Below, piece after piece: positions 11,400-21,201 of a DNA stretch of 64,000 nt. Both the position numbers and the translations under genes were made by a program. This DNA comes from Prillingera fragicola (lineage: Eukaryota > Basidiomycota > Tremellomycetes > Trichosporonales > Trichosporonaceae): assembly GCA_002335605.1 (NCBI GenBank), contig BEDY01000004.1, forward strand, positions 1,860,001 through 1,924,000, written 5' to 3'. Positions within the stretch are counted from its first letter, which is position 1; each line of letters opens with the position of its first letter. The notes under the pieces were generated by a model. That model saw nothing but the letters and a program-made list of their open reading frames with translations. It was not told the DNA's origin and ran no database searches.

Positions 11400-12756
11400 A
11401 TGTGGACTCTCTCGGCCCTCGCTGGCGCACTGGCGGTGGCTCACTCGGCCTCGGGACGCTACGTTCTCGAAAAGCGTTTCCCCGAAGCCGCTGTGGCTGC
11501 TGCGGAGATGACGAGGAAGTCTGAAGGGTGAGTCTGTCTGTGTGTGGGAGATTTGGACGGGCATGACGAGGCGCGGCCAGCACTGCACCGAGCAACGGCC
11601 TGTCCGCGGCATCGTGGGTGGTCGCTGGCTTGCCGCATCAGCGTCGCAGTCCACGTCGTACACCTCCCACGCCCACTTTGCTGCAGGCGATGCTAACGGT
11701 CATGACAGACTCTCTAAGGGCGCCATAGCCGGCATTGCCGTCGGGTGCTTCATCGCCGCCTTTGTCGTCCTCGCCATCCTGTTCCGCAACCACGTTCGCA
11801 GACTGTTCACTCGCCCAGCTGCCAAGTCGAAGCTCACCATCTCGGACCCGTACGATCCCTTCACGGCGGCCAAGAACATGACCTTGTCGGAAAAGAATGG
11901 GTCGTCGCCCGAGATTGGCAGTCTCCCGGGCAGCATTGGTCGCTGTGTGAGCATCTCCAAGCATAGCCACAGCGGTTCCCTCGGCTCTTTGTCTGGCAGC
12001 GACGTCGAGCTCGGCGCTGCCGCTACCGCACCGCCGCTCCGGGCGTCGAGCATCAAGGAGCCTTCTCCAACCCAGTCAGTACCCAGCAAGCGTGCGAGTT
12101 CCATCAAGGCCCTCGCGCGGAGCTTCAGCGACCGCCGCAAGCTGCCCGAGTTTGAAATGGTCACTGCCGCGGACGTGAAAGACCGGGACGCCGAGGTGCG
12201 TGTCGTCGAGGTGAACCGCAACGGCTCGACGTCGACAACTGGCCGGTCCTCGCCCGAGTCTCCCCCTACGACAACGACGAGTCAGTTCACGCTCGCCCCG
12301 CTAAACGTGCCCAAACGCTACCCATCCCCGGGCACCAACCCGCGCGCCGCACCGCCCGTCCCGCTCAACCTCCCCTCGCGCCCGGCCCTAGCGCACCTCG
12401 GCGCGACGTCGCCCACGGCGCCGACGACTCCAGCGTCCTTGGCGGCGTCGCACGCAACGACGTCGCGCGAGGAACGCCGCCTCTCGACTCGCTCGACGGG
12501 CTCCGCCCACTCCATCCCACGCAAGCCCGTGCCGCCCGTGTTTGACGCCAGCGCGATGAACAAGGACTATCCCGGTGCGAGCCCTTATGACCAGCGGCTC
12601 AACTCGCGCGGCACCGGGCGCGTCGTCAGCGGTGGTGCGAGGAGTAGTCTCCGCGGCGGTGCGGCCGAGGGAGAGGAGGTCATCGGCGGCTGGAGGGAGT
12701 TGGGGGCTGTTCCGGAAAAGACGTTGAGTGGGCGGTTCTCGGGCAGCTATGTCTAG
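11400..12756 (+). CDS. Single-pass membrane protein with long Ser/Pro-rich tail, TM-cassette gene 6
   Basis: Two exons, 11400-11527 and 11709-12756, encode 391 aa. Exon 1 gives a signal peptide (MWTLSALAGALAVAHSASG) and a very short ectodomain with a KR pair that a Kex2-type protease could cut. The 181-nt intron is unusually long for this window. It is phase 2, and exon 2 opens with GLSKGAIAGIAVGCFIAAFV, the TM cassette. The cytosolic tail of ~320 residues is rich in Ser, Pro, Thr and Arg, with many RASS/RSSP-like potential kinase sites and proline runs. A tail-heavy protein with almost no ectodomain could be a cortical scaffold. No catalytic domain is seen. Confidence 0.72.
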
Positions 12757-12987
12757 TGTTGTGTTGGGAGGAGATCATGTATTACCATCACTGTGCTGTG
12801 ATTGAGACTGGCTGACCTCGCTGTGACCGAGGAGTAGGGGCAGGTCTCGACGACGAGCGTGGTACCAGCTGCGCCCATGCCACCCAGCAACTCATCCACG
12901 TCGACTCCTTGACCTTCAACACTCCACCCACACTCTCAGCTCTCCCCACGACAAACTCTAGCCACTCATTACCCACACTCGTTCACA

Positions 12988-13760
12988 ATGACCCAGTCCC
13001 ACACCTCGTGGCCAACTCTCGCCCGCCGCAGCCACCTAACGCTGCACCTCCTCGCGTTGCTCGCCGACAGCACCATCGTGGCTCTCATGACGTTCCAGAT
13101 CATCTGTGCATCCCCCTCTCCACTACTATACTGACAAAGGAGACAGCCCAAAGGTGCCCGCTACGCCGTGGGTGGTGTGGATCATTCTCGTCGCGGGCTA
13201 CCTCCTCTGCCAGTGCGTCCTGACCTCCTTCAGCGCTGACGCGGCAGTCTGGCGCTCTCGGCGTGTGCCACTGGGACGGTCCTGACCAGCATCGCCGCCG
13301 ATGTCGGCGCTGTATCAGCACTGGTAGCCTTCGGACTCGGAGCAGTGATCCATGCCGGGCAGGTCGCGCAGCCACCCTCCCTGTACGTGCCCGAGCCGCA
13401 CCGAGCTGACATGGCAGGCTATGCCGCCTCTCCCTCGCAGCCTCCGCCCTCCTCCTCATCCTCGTGAGTGCCCCCCATGCCGCGAGCTGACAGCAGCTCC
13501 TCGCCGCAGCCGTGCTAGAACTGTGGGCGACGCTGCACTGGGGCACCCGCATCTGTGGCCGCCTGGGCATGAGCCCGTTCACGCACAGCTTCATGGCCCT
13601 GTGCCGCACGGCCGAGGCTCCGCGGCGTGGTGCGGGGCAGGTGGACTTTGATAGCGGGCAGTGTGCGATGGGTGCTCGGCGGCCAACGCGCGAGATGGAG
13701 GGCAGGATTGATCCGTATCCCTTTGGTCTGCCTGGCGCCGGGGTGGGTGGTGTCGTCTAG
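12988..13760 (+). CDS. Four-TM small membrane protein (MARVEL-like layout)
   Basis: Five exons, 12988-13105, 13143-13212, 13248-13382, 13418-13463 and 13494-13760, encode 211 aa, with introns of 30-37 nt. Each junction was chosen because it restores the frame and keeps hydrophobic segments intact. The result has four membrane segments: HLTLHLLALLADSTIVALM, WVVWIILVAGYLLCHLAL, a long Ala/Val/Gly segment around IAADVGAVSALVAFG, and RLSLAASALLLILQLLAAAV. A polar C-terminal tail of ~75 residues ends in GLPGAGVGGVV. Four short-looped helices with cytosolic ends resemble fungal MARVEL-type proteins, but no signature motif was identified. The last intron (30 nt) is the weakest; a longer alternative to the next CAG would change a few residues. 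Confidence 0.65.
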
Positions 13761-14525
13761 TTCGCGCCTCGAACGCGACGCTGGACCGCCCGTGTATGCC
13801 ATTTCCATGTGTCAACGTGACGACTATAAGAACAAGGTGCTCAGCATGCTCCTGTTGTGAATGACGTAGGGGCATTGACGGCCGACCGCCTTCGGCGTCG
13901 GCCTCGCCAGCCGGTGGCGTCCAGGATCCAGGGATAGACTGAGGAGAGGCCAGACAGGTCTAAACACGGACCGATGAGATGTAAGCTTTGGCGCGGCGGT
14001 GGCCATCGTCGTCGGCCTGGTAGTAGTCCTGCTTCGATGCGGCGTCGTGGCGCTCAAGGGTTGCAAGAGCAAGCTGATGTGTCGGTTGAGATGGTCATCG
14101 CGTTGCACGCATCCGTGGACTTGACATGGCAAGCACCACAGCGAGCACGACACCATGGCCATCACCAACTGCAGCTCTTGGCGTGAGGCAGAACCCAATT
14201 GTTGCAGTATTATACAGTACTCTACAACTAATGTAACACAACATGCACCTGTCTTTGCAGGCGTTTTGCTTCATCTATAAGCACCTCTCATTCCGTGTCC
14301 CAGCAACCCACAACACGTCCGCACCACTCACTCCTCTGGTGGCGGCGGCGGCCCATGATGCTTCCCCCCACGTCCACCACTTGCTCCCCCTCGCTCGCCG
14401 TCCTTTCCGCGCCCTCCCCATCCGGCCCCACTACCACGGCACGTCGTCCATTCCACGGGCACGTTGCCGGGGCATATATCGCGGCCGCTCAGGTCGGCAG
14501 TCGATACGCCGCGGATGTCTGCTCG
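13761..14525. other. Convergent intergenic region
   Basis: About 765 bases between the convergent genes ending at 13760 and 14526. No supported gene or repeat. Open frames on both strands have no signal peptide or domain. Confidence 0.4.
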
Positions 14526-14870
14526 TCAGCGCTGCGTCCAACGGGACCAGAGCCTGGCTAAAAGAGGGGGGGGGGGGAACTCACGACGGCCAGTCTTACG
14601 ATGGTGGGTACACGCGGCCCCACTCGCGCCCAGCGCGTAGGTACACACGACATCGTGGTCGTCCCATGTCTGGGAGATTAAGGGGTAGTCCTGCTCGGCG
14701 AGAATGAAGCGGGGAGGGCAGCCGACGTAGCAATGCGGGGGAGGACGGTCGTCGTGATTGTGCCGTGCTGCGTCGGGGGAGGGAATGGGGAGGGCGAGGG
14801 TGGTTGAGGTGAAGAAGAGGGCGAGGAGGAGGATCCGGAGAATGACCGGTAGCATGTTTGCGGGGGCCAT
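14526..14870 (-). CDS. Small secreted cysteine-containing protein
   Basis: Two minus-strand exons, 14870-14585 and about 14557-14526, encode ~105 aa. The N-terminus MAPANMLPVILRILLLALFF with following TSTTLALP is a good signal peptide; a second ATG at 14855 would also serve. The mature part is about 70 residues with four cysteines, in the order CYVGC, then DDHDVVCTYALGASGAAC, as in many small secreted proteins of basidiomycetes. The intron acceptor is uncertain: a TAG and a CAG four bases apart give two different short C-termini, and the second would extend slightly past 14526. A run of about 12 G on the plus strand lies inside the intron as its polypyrimidine tract. Function is unknown; secretion is inferred from the leader. 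Confidence 0.55.
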   Translation of the reverse strand: MAPANMLPVILRILLLALFFTSTTLALPIPSPDAARHNHDDRPPPHCYVGCPPRFILAEQDYPLISQTWDDHDVVCTYALGASGAACTHHRKTGRREFPPPPLLARLWSRWTQR

Positions 14871-16077
14871 GGGCTGGTTGAGGTTGTTGGGGTGGGGGTA
14901 GTGCTCCTGCGTGTAGGGGGGTTGTGATGTTAGGGAGCAAGATGGGTAGGGTTGGGTAGAAGGATGAGTAGAAGTATGTGAGATGGAGAGGGATGGTTGA
15001 CGAGAGATGCGGGAGGATGAGGTGAGCCTGGACCCAACCCTTGTTTTCCTCACCCAACTGCTGCCGAGAGACTCTGGGCGAGGTCATGTTTTGGGTGGTG
15101 GGGGCTTACTCGCATGCATGCAATGCTGCTGTGATATAGTCTACTGTGCACAAATTGGCTGCCCATCTGTTGATATTCTACCATGATATAGCCCATGCAA
15201 GTGCTGCTGCTGCGGATGAGGGTGAGGGGCTGCGGATTTGCCAAGGAGGAGGAACACGCCTCACTGCCCGAGAACAACCCTGCCTGGGCGGCCACTTTGA
15301 TGCTTTAGTGAGCCATCTCAGTCACCCTTTGGATACACTCTTGTCTCTCTCTGGATCATGGATTGCTCCCAAGGCTCACACAAGTGCAGCAGATCCCACA
15401 GACTCCATGCATAGGAGCTCCCAGCTCCCAGCAGACATGGACGCCAGACTGCGGATGAGTAGTTAGTTACTCAATGTGGCAATTCCTCAACTCGAATGCG
15501 CGGTGATACATTCGGCCTCCGGCCATTGATGTACGAGGCATGTGCTACATGCTGCCTCATCACGCTCGTACAGCCAGTTTGCTATGCTGTTCATTGTCGT
15601 CGAGGTGCCCACCGCCACCTGCTGGCAGCGTGCGCACGGACGGCCGGCGGATGTTGCGCGAGCTGTCCCTGAGGGGGTGGTAGGTAGTCACCACTGACTC
15701 CGAGCAGCGAGCTCAACATGCGCTCGGCCAGGCGTATCGACAGGCTCCATGTTACCGATCAACTCGGTTCATCGCCATCAATTAGAAAAGAGGCCGGTCC
15801 ACTGGGTGTCATTCATTCATTCATTGCATTGGCGGAATGGGCAGCTTGTCCTCCCACGAGCGATACCAACCCCCAACAGTGACGGGGCTCTAGCTGGCTG
15901 GGTTGCCTTTTAGTTCTCGGGGCATTGAGAAAGGCCCATAACAGAGGCCTGTTGAAAGGACCGTCTGGGTGGTAGGCAAGCAAACTGGGCGACGGGTATG
16001 TTCATCTCACTACTGACGAGCTAATGAGGTATGTATTTCTGCTGTTCTTTCTGGCTGCGATCCGCTTCCGACCTAGA
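14871..16077. other. Intergenic region with ATTC microsatellite
   Basis: About 1.2 kb upstream of the small secreted protein gene and downstream of the gene at 16078-17103. A short tetranucleotide run (ATTC repeated four times) sits near 15811-15828. No gene is supported. Confidence 0.4.
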
Positions 16078-17103
16078 CTACTTGCCAGCGTCGGGGTTCG
16101 GGTCCTTGGGGTCGACGTCGAGCTTGCTGTCGTATTTGCAGCCGTTGGGGCGATTGCTGATGCAAATATTGTTGGAGTGCTTTTCGATTGGGCAGGGGCT
16201 GTAGTCGCACCAAGGGCACCACCACGGCTTGCAGTTATTCTGCTGCGTTTCACTGGTCCAGGAAATCTGGCAAGACTGCTGTTGGCTGACGCAAGTGCTC
16301 AGACATTGGTCGATTGCCTGTTTCATGAGCTGGTCGTTGCTATACATGGCATCGTCCCGGGCGTAGCTTGCGCACACCTTTGAGCCACGGCCAACCATGG
16401 TGCATGTGTCCCGGTCGGCGCCGCTGCCGGCTTTGGCAATGTTGAGTCCAACAGCTGCCATGATAAACATGCCCAAGCTCAACCCGCCGACGGCAATCGT
16501 AGAGATGTCAGAAGCGGTGCTGAGTGATGGAATATAATTCTTCACATCGCACTTGAAGGTACTGGCCAGGCTCGAGACAGACCCAGCCGCCACCTCGACA
16601 CTACCAATCGTGCCCTCCTCGGACGCAACCAGGTCCTCCAAGGATATGACCATATTGCTGTATAGCTCCTCGGGCGTGCGCGGGAAGATCTGTGTCTCGC
16701 TGTGCACACTGTCCGGCACGTACGGTTGAACATGAGAGTGGGGCGTGTTGGCCTGAACGTCTCCGTGGATGTCGCGGCGGCGGCGGCGGCCCCGACGGCA
16801 TTGAGCAGGAGCACTGGTAGTTTTGGCCGTTCCGTTGTCGACCGTCCAGGCCCGATAGATGTCGTGACAGACGCCTTGAGCAACAGGAGGAGCTTCGGCA
16901 CCTACAGCAAATGTAACGATACTGGCCTTATGGGTGGTACCGTACCGGTCGTCCAGATCAACGTATAAGAACGGATTGCCGGTGACGGGGTCGAGGCAGT
17001 CCGCCACGATGTGGGCGTTCTCAAACCTGGCATTGCTGCACCCTGGCTCGAGGGCGAAGATCCTTGGAGCCTGGATTGCTAGAAAGAGCAACACCGATAA
17101 CAT
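16078..17103 (-). CDS. Secreted precursor with basic processing cluster and Cys-rich C-terminus
   Basis: One uninterrupted minus-strand frame of 341 aa. The N-terminus MLSVLLFLAIQAPRIFA is a signal peptide. At about residues 104-111 there is a strongly basic cluster, RRGRRRRR, an evident site for Kex2-type processing. A hydrophobic segment around VGGLSLGMFIMAAVGLNIA lies at about residues 205-225. The last ~100 residues hold at least twelve cysteines in patterns such as CKPWWCPWC. Leader, basic cleavage site, central hydrophobic segment and Cys-rich tail recall the general plan of secreted fungal polyprotein precursors, including some killer-type preproteins, but I recognise no specific family and assign no activity. 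It could equally be a processed membrane-associated surface protein. No intron is needed, unlike nearly all neighbours. Confidence 0.7.
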   Translation of the reverse strand: MLSVLLFLAIQAPRIFALEPGCSNARFENAHIVADCLDPVTGNPFLYVDLDDRYGTTHKASIVTFAVGAEAPPVAQGVCHDIYRAWTVDNGTAKTTSAPAQCRRGRRRRRDIHGDVQANTPHSHVQPYVPDSVHSETQIFPRTPEELYSNMVISLEDLVASEEGTIGSVEVAAGSVSSLASTFKCDVKNYIPSLSTASDISTIAVGGLSLGMFIMAAVGLNIAKAGSGADRDTCTMVGRGSKVCASYARDDAMYSNDQLMKQAIDQCLSTCVSQQQSCQISWTSETQQNNCKPWWCPWCDYSPCPIEKHSNNICISNRPNGCKYDSKLDVDPKDPNPDAGK

Positions 17104-17903
17104 GGTGAGGGAAGATCGGTGTGGCGAAATCGAGAGATGGCGACTTGAACAAGTTGTCAGAAACCGCTTCCAAGAAGTGTATGTTTTATACGGCCTCTGT
17201 GAGTGATACTGCAGATTTCAGTCGTGCTGGGATAGGCAACTCGAGGGAGCTAACTGCCATCACGTCGACGCGTCCGGGAAGGCGGGGCACACCCCTTCGC
17301 CCTCACAAATCAGGTTGTTCAACGCATACTTTTCAGCAGCTTCTTGCTAAACAGGCCGTACAAGCTGGACGAGGCACCCTTGAGATACAGTTCAGCTCCC
17401 CTCTGTAAGGAGAAGCCGAAACATCAAAGTCCGATGTCACCGATGTCAGTAAACAACTTATGTTGCCGTAGTCAACGGCCGTCAGCGGATGTTTGAATGA
17501 TCTTGAATCTTCAGCAACGCCAGAGTGTGGCTCATGGAGGCATGATTCATCAATCTGTTGAGGGTACTACATACTACTACTGGAGTGCTGTGCACGTAGT
17601 GTGAACGCCGTGTCAATGTCAGCCGTCACCACAAGGGCAGGCACCACCACCCAACGAACGCTGCCACCCGTTATCACATCGGCTCGTTATCACATCGGCG
17701 GCCAGGTGTACCCGTACCTGTGGCCTCAACTCTAACGGAGTTTGATGTTGCACTTGCCATCTTCTTCAAGAATAATCGCGACACGCTCTGCACATAGACC
17801 TACATCTCTTGCCCAGATCATACAGTTCCATCTCAATCCCCTGAAGAAGCCAAGCTCGCCCACTATACAAATCTGTTACTCGCCTCTATTCGGCCCCAAC
17901 GAC
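17104..17903. other. Divergent intergenic region
   Basis: About 800 bases between the divergent genes at 16078-17103 and 17904-18387. A near-tandem duplication of GTTATCACATCGGC occurs around 17668-17698. Otherwise only promoter sequence is expected and no gene is seen. Confidence 0.4.
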
Positions 17904-18387
17904 ATGTCCGTCATCACTGCCTGTTGCTACTGCCAAGACAGCTACGTGGTAGTCGGCCGCCGTGGACCACTCACCTCGCCCGAGTGGCGCGCGGTTGCCG
18001 TCTTCATGCTCGGCCTGTCTGTGGGCTTCACGCACGGCAACGAATTGATCCTCAACTTTGACTACGTGACGCGGCAACGTTTCGGCCACATAACGTTGAT
18101 CTTTGCCGGTGTAATAGTAGCGTGGTATCTCTACAGTATCAGAGTTCGACGCGTCGAAACTCCGCCTTTCAGCCCTTGCTACTGGCATCGACCCTAGACT
18201 TGCTGGGATCACTGCAGCGTACTCCATTGCAATCTACCTCTGCGGCCATCCAGAGAGCTCCGAAGTTGAACTCCTCTTCACCCGACGGGAGAGCAGTCCG
18301 CCAAAAGAAGCCGTCAGATGGCAACGGACGTTTCAACCCATAGCATACATACTCCTGCAACAGGAACAGAATAGTCATTGTGCCTAA
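17904..18387 (+). CDS. Small multi-TM protein, first of a pair
   Basis: Two exons, 17904-18135 and 18173-18387, encode 148 aa. Reading straight through would stop at 18197, but a 37-nt intron (donor GTATCAG, acceptor TTTCAG, phase 1) opens a further 71 codons that contain another hydrophobic segment, so the spliced model is preferred. Predicted membrane helices are around AVAVFMLGLSVGFTHG, HITLIFAGVIVAWYLYTLA and AGITAAYSIAIYLCG, followed by a polar tail with TRRESSPP. The next gene has a similar size and helix spacing, and the two are separated by 100 bases on the same strand. They may be old duplicates. No function is recognised. Confidence 0.55.
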
Positions 18388-18487
18388 CAACGACCGACGA
18401 CGTCTTCGTCGCAGCATGTTCCACCATACCTTCCAACAATAAGATGTTCAAAGCACCCATTCACTCACTCTTACACGCAGGCACACG

Positions 18488-18901
18488 ATGCCAACACTCA
18501 CAGCCGACCCCGAAGGCGGCACGCCGGCCGACCGTGGCTCTACCTACCTCGTCACCTCGAGCCTGCGCGTGAGCCCCCTCGAGCTGGCAATCAACACGTT
18601 TCTCGCTGGTTGTCTCATGGGCATGTTCTTTGCGTATCTGTGTGTATGGGACTCAGTCTCGGGGTTGACAATGCACAAGATGGTTTGCGCTGGTTCGGCG
18701 CTTCTGTTGGTCGCCATGTGTGTGCCTATATGGACGACGAGAGCCAGGAGGGTGTTTGCTGTGCCAGAATACATGGCCAAGTGAGTCTGCCTCTCGAGAT
18801 TTATGAAGCAGTGCGCTGACCTGTTCGCCTTTAGGAGTGAGATTGAGGACCAGAAAGTGTATTGGTTTGTAGACGAGCCATTGTCTGAACACATCTTGTA
18901 G
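18488..18901 (+). CDS. Small two-TM protein, second of a pair
   Basis: Two exons, 18488-18780 and 18835-18901, encode 119 aa. The intron is 54 nt with donor GTGAGTCT, a GCTGAC branch-like sequence and a TTTAG acceptor. Two membrane helices are predicted, around ELAINTFLAGCLMGMFFAYL and MVCAGSALLLVAMCVPIW, then a basic TTRARR and an acidic C-terminus ending VDEPLSEHIL. N- and C-termini are probably on the same side of the membrane. It resembles the preceding gene in layout (polar N-terminus, paired helices, charged tail), though sequence similarity is weak by eye. Function is unknown. Confidence 0.6.
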
Positions 18902-19045
18902 CATGACATGAGATCAACAATGTATTACGTAATGATCATCATTGTTGACGAGTTGGCTGTTCCCGTTATCTCTCCGGCATCCGTCAATGTTGTTCAGTAG
19001 TTGTCCATTACTTGCCCTGAGAATGCTCTATACCTCGCCTCAACC

Positions 19046-20741
19046 ATGTCTTCCACTTCTCTCGCTTCTCTCACCGCGGAAGAAGCGTGCATGTTCATCG
19101 AAGACCGCGCACCAACAGACCATCCCTTCACCCGCACGCCTGGTCCTGCAACCTCTGCACCGAAACCGTGCGGCCCCAATGCCAATGTCACCCTCCTTAC
19201 TCTCCCCATGGACGTGCACTACCGGATAATTGACCACCTCATTCGAGACAAGTCGATCCAGGACTGCGGGCGGGACATTGCATCGCTGGGCTCAACATGC
19301 CGGGCACTGCGTGAGCTTGCTGTGAGTTACATCCTTACCTAATGACTGACAATCGCAGAACGCTGACCAAGTCTGGCGCTACATTGTCAAGCGCAAGCAC
19401 CCTGCCACCCCGCCTCATCTCCTCCCCTCCAACCCACCTCCAGGTTACTACCGCACCCTCCTCTCTGGCCTCGGCACGACGGTTCTCTACCGCTGGGGCC
19501 GCACAGTCCACCTGCCCGCAACATCCCGCCTCCTCACAGCACCTACCCCGGACCCGCGCCAGCCCGTCCCCGAACCCCCGGGGCCCGACACCGAAGCCAA
19601 CCGGATGATCAGCGAGTGGACCGGGTCTGTTGGCTCGTACGACCTGTTTCCGAAACCCCGGCTGTTGCAGCTCGGCAACGACCGGCGCCCGATCATGCAC
19701 GCGAGTGCAGGTGCACACTGCGTGTATGCTACCGCGGGCGGGGATAAGGTGCAGGTCTGGGATATGGGGCTGGGGACGCCCAAGGTCGATCAGACTAGGA
19801 CCAAGGCGATGCGGCAGGGCGGGCGGGGCAAGCATTGGGTTGCGCAGATGGTGGCCGTGCATGGGAGGGTGCTTGTGCTGGATACCTGCGGCGTGGTGTG
19901 GCAGAACAAGGCCGAGGTGAGTGGCAGTGGGGTGGGTGGAGCTGATGGTGCAGGAGGATCTAGAGCCTGGGAACGATCAGTGGTGGCGCGGCCAGCCCAT
20001 GCCCTTTGCGCCAGTCGAGGTCGGGTTGGAGGCCGGGGAGCTGGTCGTGTTGGTGGCGCCTGGGGCAAACCATGCTTTGGCCCTCACGTCTGCTGGAGGG
20101 CTATTTATCTGGTATCCGCGCGACAAGGGGGTGCCCGTTCGGATCGACTCTGGGCCTGCGAAGCGGGGCATGAACCGCATCGTGCATGTCTCGAGCGGCG
20201 TCGACTGGTTTATTGGCCAGTGTTCCAATGGCGATGTCTGGACTTGTGACACGGTTGCGCTCGAGTGGACATTTGTGAGTCGCCCGCTGCACCAAGACGC
20301 TGACTGCAGCTCTCGCTGTTCTCGTCCCCAAAGAACACAAAGGTCGTCACCTATGCGTACGACTTTGCCGTTCTCGGCGCCGAGCCGTGGCCGCTCCTGG
20401 GCCGCTTTCCGGCCACCAGCAGCGCCGCACCAACACGCAGCATTGATCTCTTCCATGGCCTACCACCCGACTCACCATGCGTGGACATTGCTTTTGGCGA
20501 CCACCATGCCACAGCCCTCGACGCCGAGGGCAGGGTATGGTCCTGGGGCTGCGGGTCCTGGGGTGCACATGGGAGGGGAGAGGAGCAGGTCTTGACTCCG
20601 GGGAGGGTCTGGTTTGTGCATCCGTTCAATGGGTCGAGCGAAGAGGGGATTGGAAGGGTTGTCAGTATTACTGCTACAAGTGCTGTTGTGCTCGGCTCTG
20701 CGGTGAGAGTGACCGAGGCTGCTGGGTTTATTGGGCAGTAG
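19046..20741 (+). CDS. F-box and RCC1-repeat protein
   Basis: Four exons, 19046-19321, 19359-19916, 19954-20274 and 20310-20741, encode 528 aa; all three introns are 35-38 nt and phase 0. An F-box-like segment lies near residues 50-90 (LLTLPMDVHYRIIDHLI, then ASLGSTCRALRELA, then DQVWRYIVKR). The rest is an RCC1-type beta-propeller with repeated blocks such as HASAGAHCVYATAGGDKVQVW, then APGANHALALTSAGGLFIWY, SSGVDWFIGQCSNGDVWTC and IAFGDHHATALDAEGRVWSWG. An F-box with RCC1 repeats is the layout of yeast Saf1, an SCF substrate receptor. By family it would recruit a target to Skp1-cullin ubiquitin ligase through the propeller. The target cannot be told from sequence, and the F-box match is by eye. 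Confidence 0.75.
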
Positions 20742-21201
20742 ACGACGTCGACCAAATCAGTGACTACTGGTGGAGAAGAGCCAGGCACGGGTCCTAGTGA
20801 CTTTGGCAGTGTTCCAGAGTAGATGCATAGCTGCCTGGTCAACTTGACGGTGAGTAGGACGTAGTGGGCAGTGAGCAGGCTGGTCACCATGCAGCATGAC
20901 ACAAGCTGGGTGCGGTACGGTGCATTCTGACAGAGCAATAATGGAGGATTGTTCAAGTCAGCAATGTGGGGCCCAACATTAGTGTCAACAAACTCGTCGA
21001 TTGTTGGACGGATTGTTCCTGCATCTCTCCACCACCCACTTGCTCCATCCACAGTCTTGCAACCACGCCTCTGCTGGCACATACCGACACGCACATCGGG
21101 TAGCTCATCACCCGGAGCGACCGTGTCAGCGCCAGCCAGCAGCTTTTCCTCTCCCTCCCAACACCACCCCGAGGTCGCGTGCTCCACCGCAACCCTCGTC
21201 C
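20742..21201. other. Short intergenic region
   Basis: About 460 bases between two plus-strand genes. It holds the 3' end of the F-box/RCC1 gene and the promoter of the acyltransferase-like gene. Nothing else is seen. Confidence 0.45.

Noticed and set aside
20351..21187. 278-codon minus-strand frame
   Set aside because: Overlaps the last exon of the F-box/RCC1 gene and contains only low-complexity or unrelated sequence.
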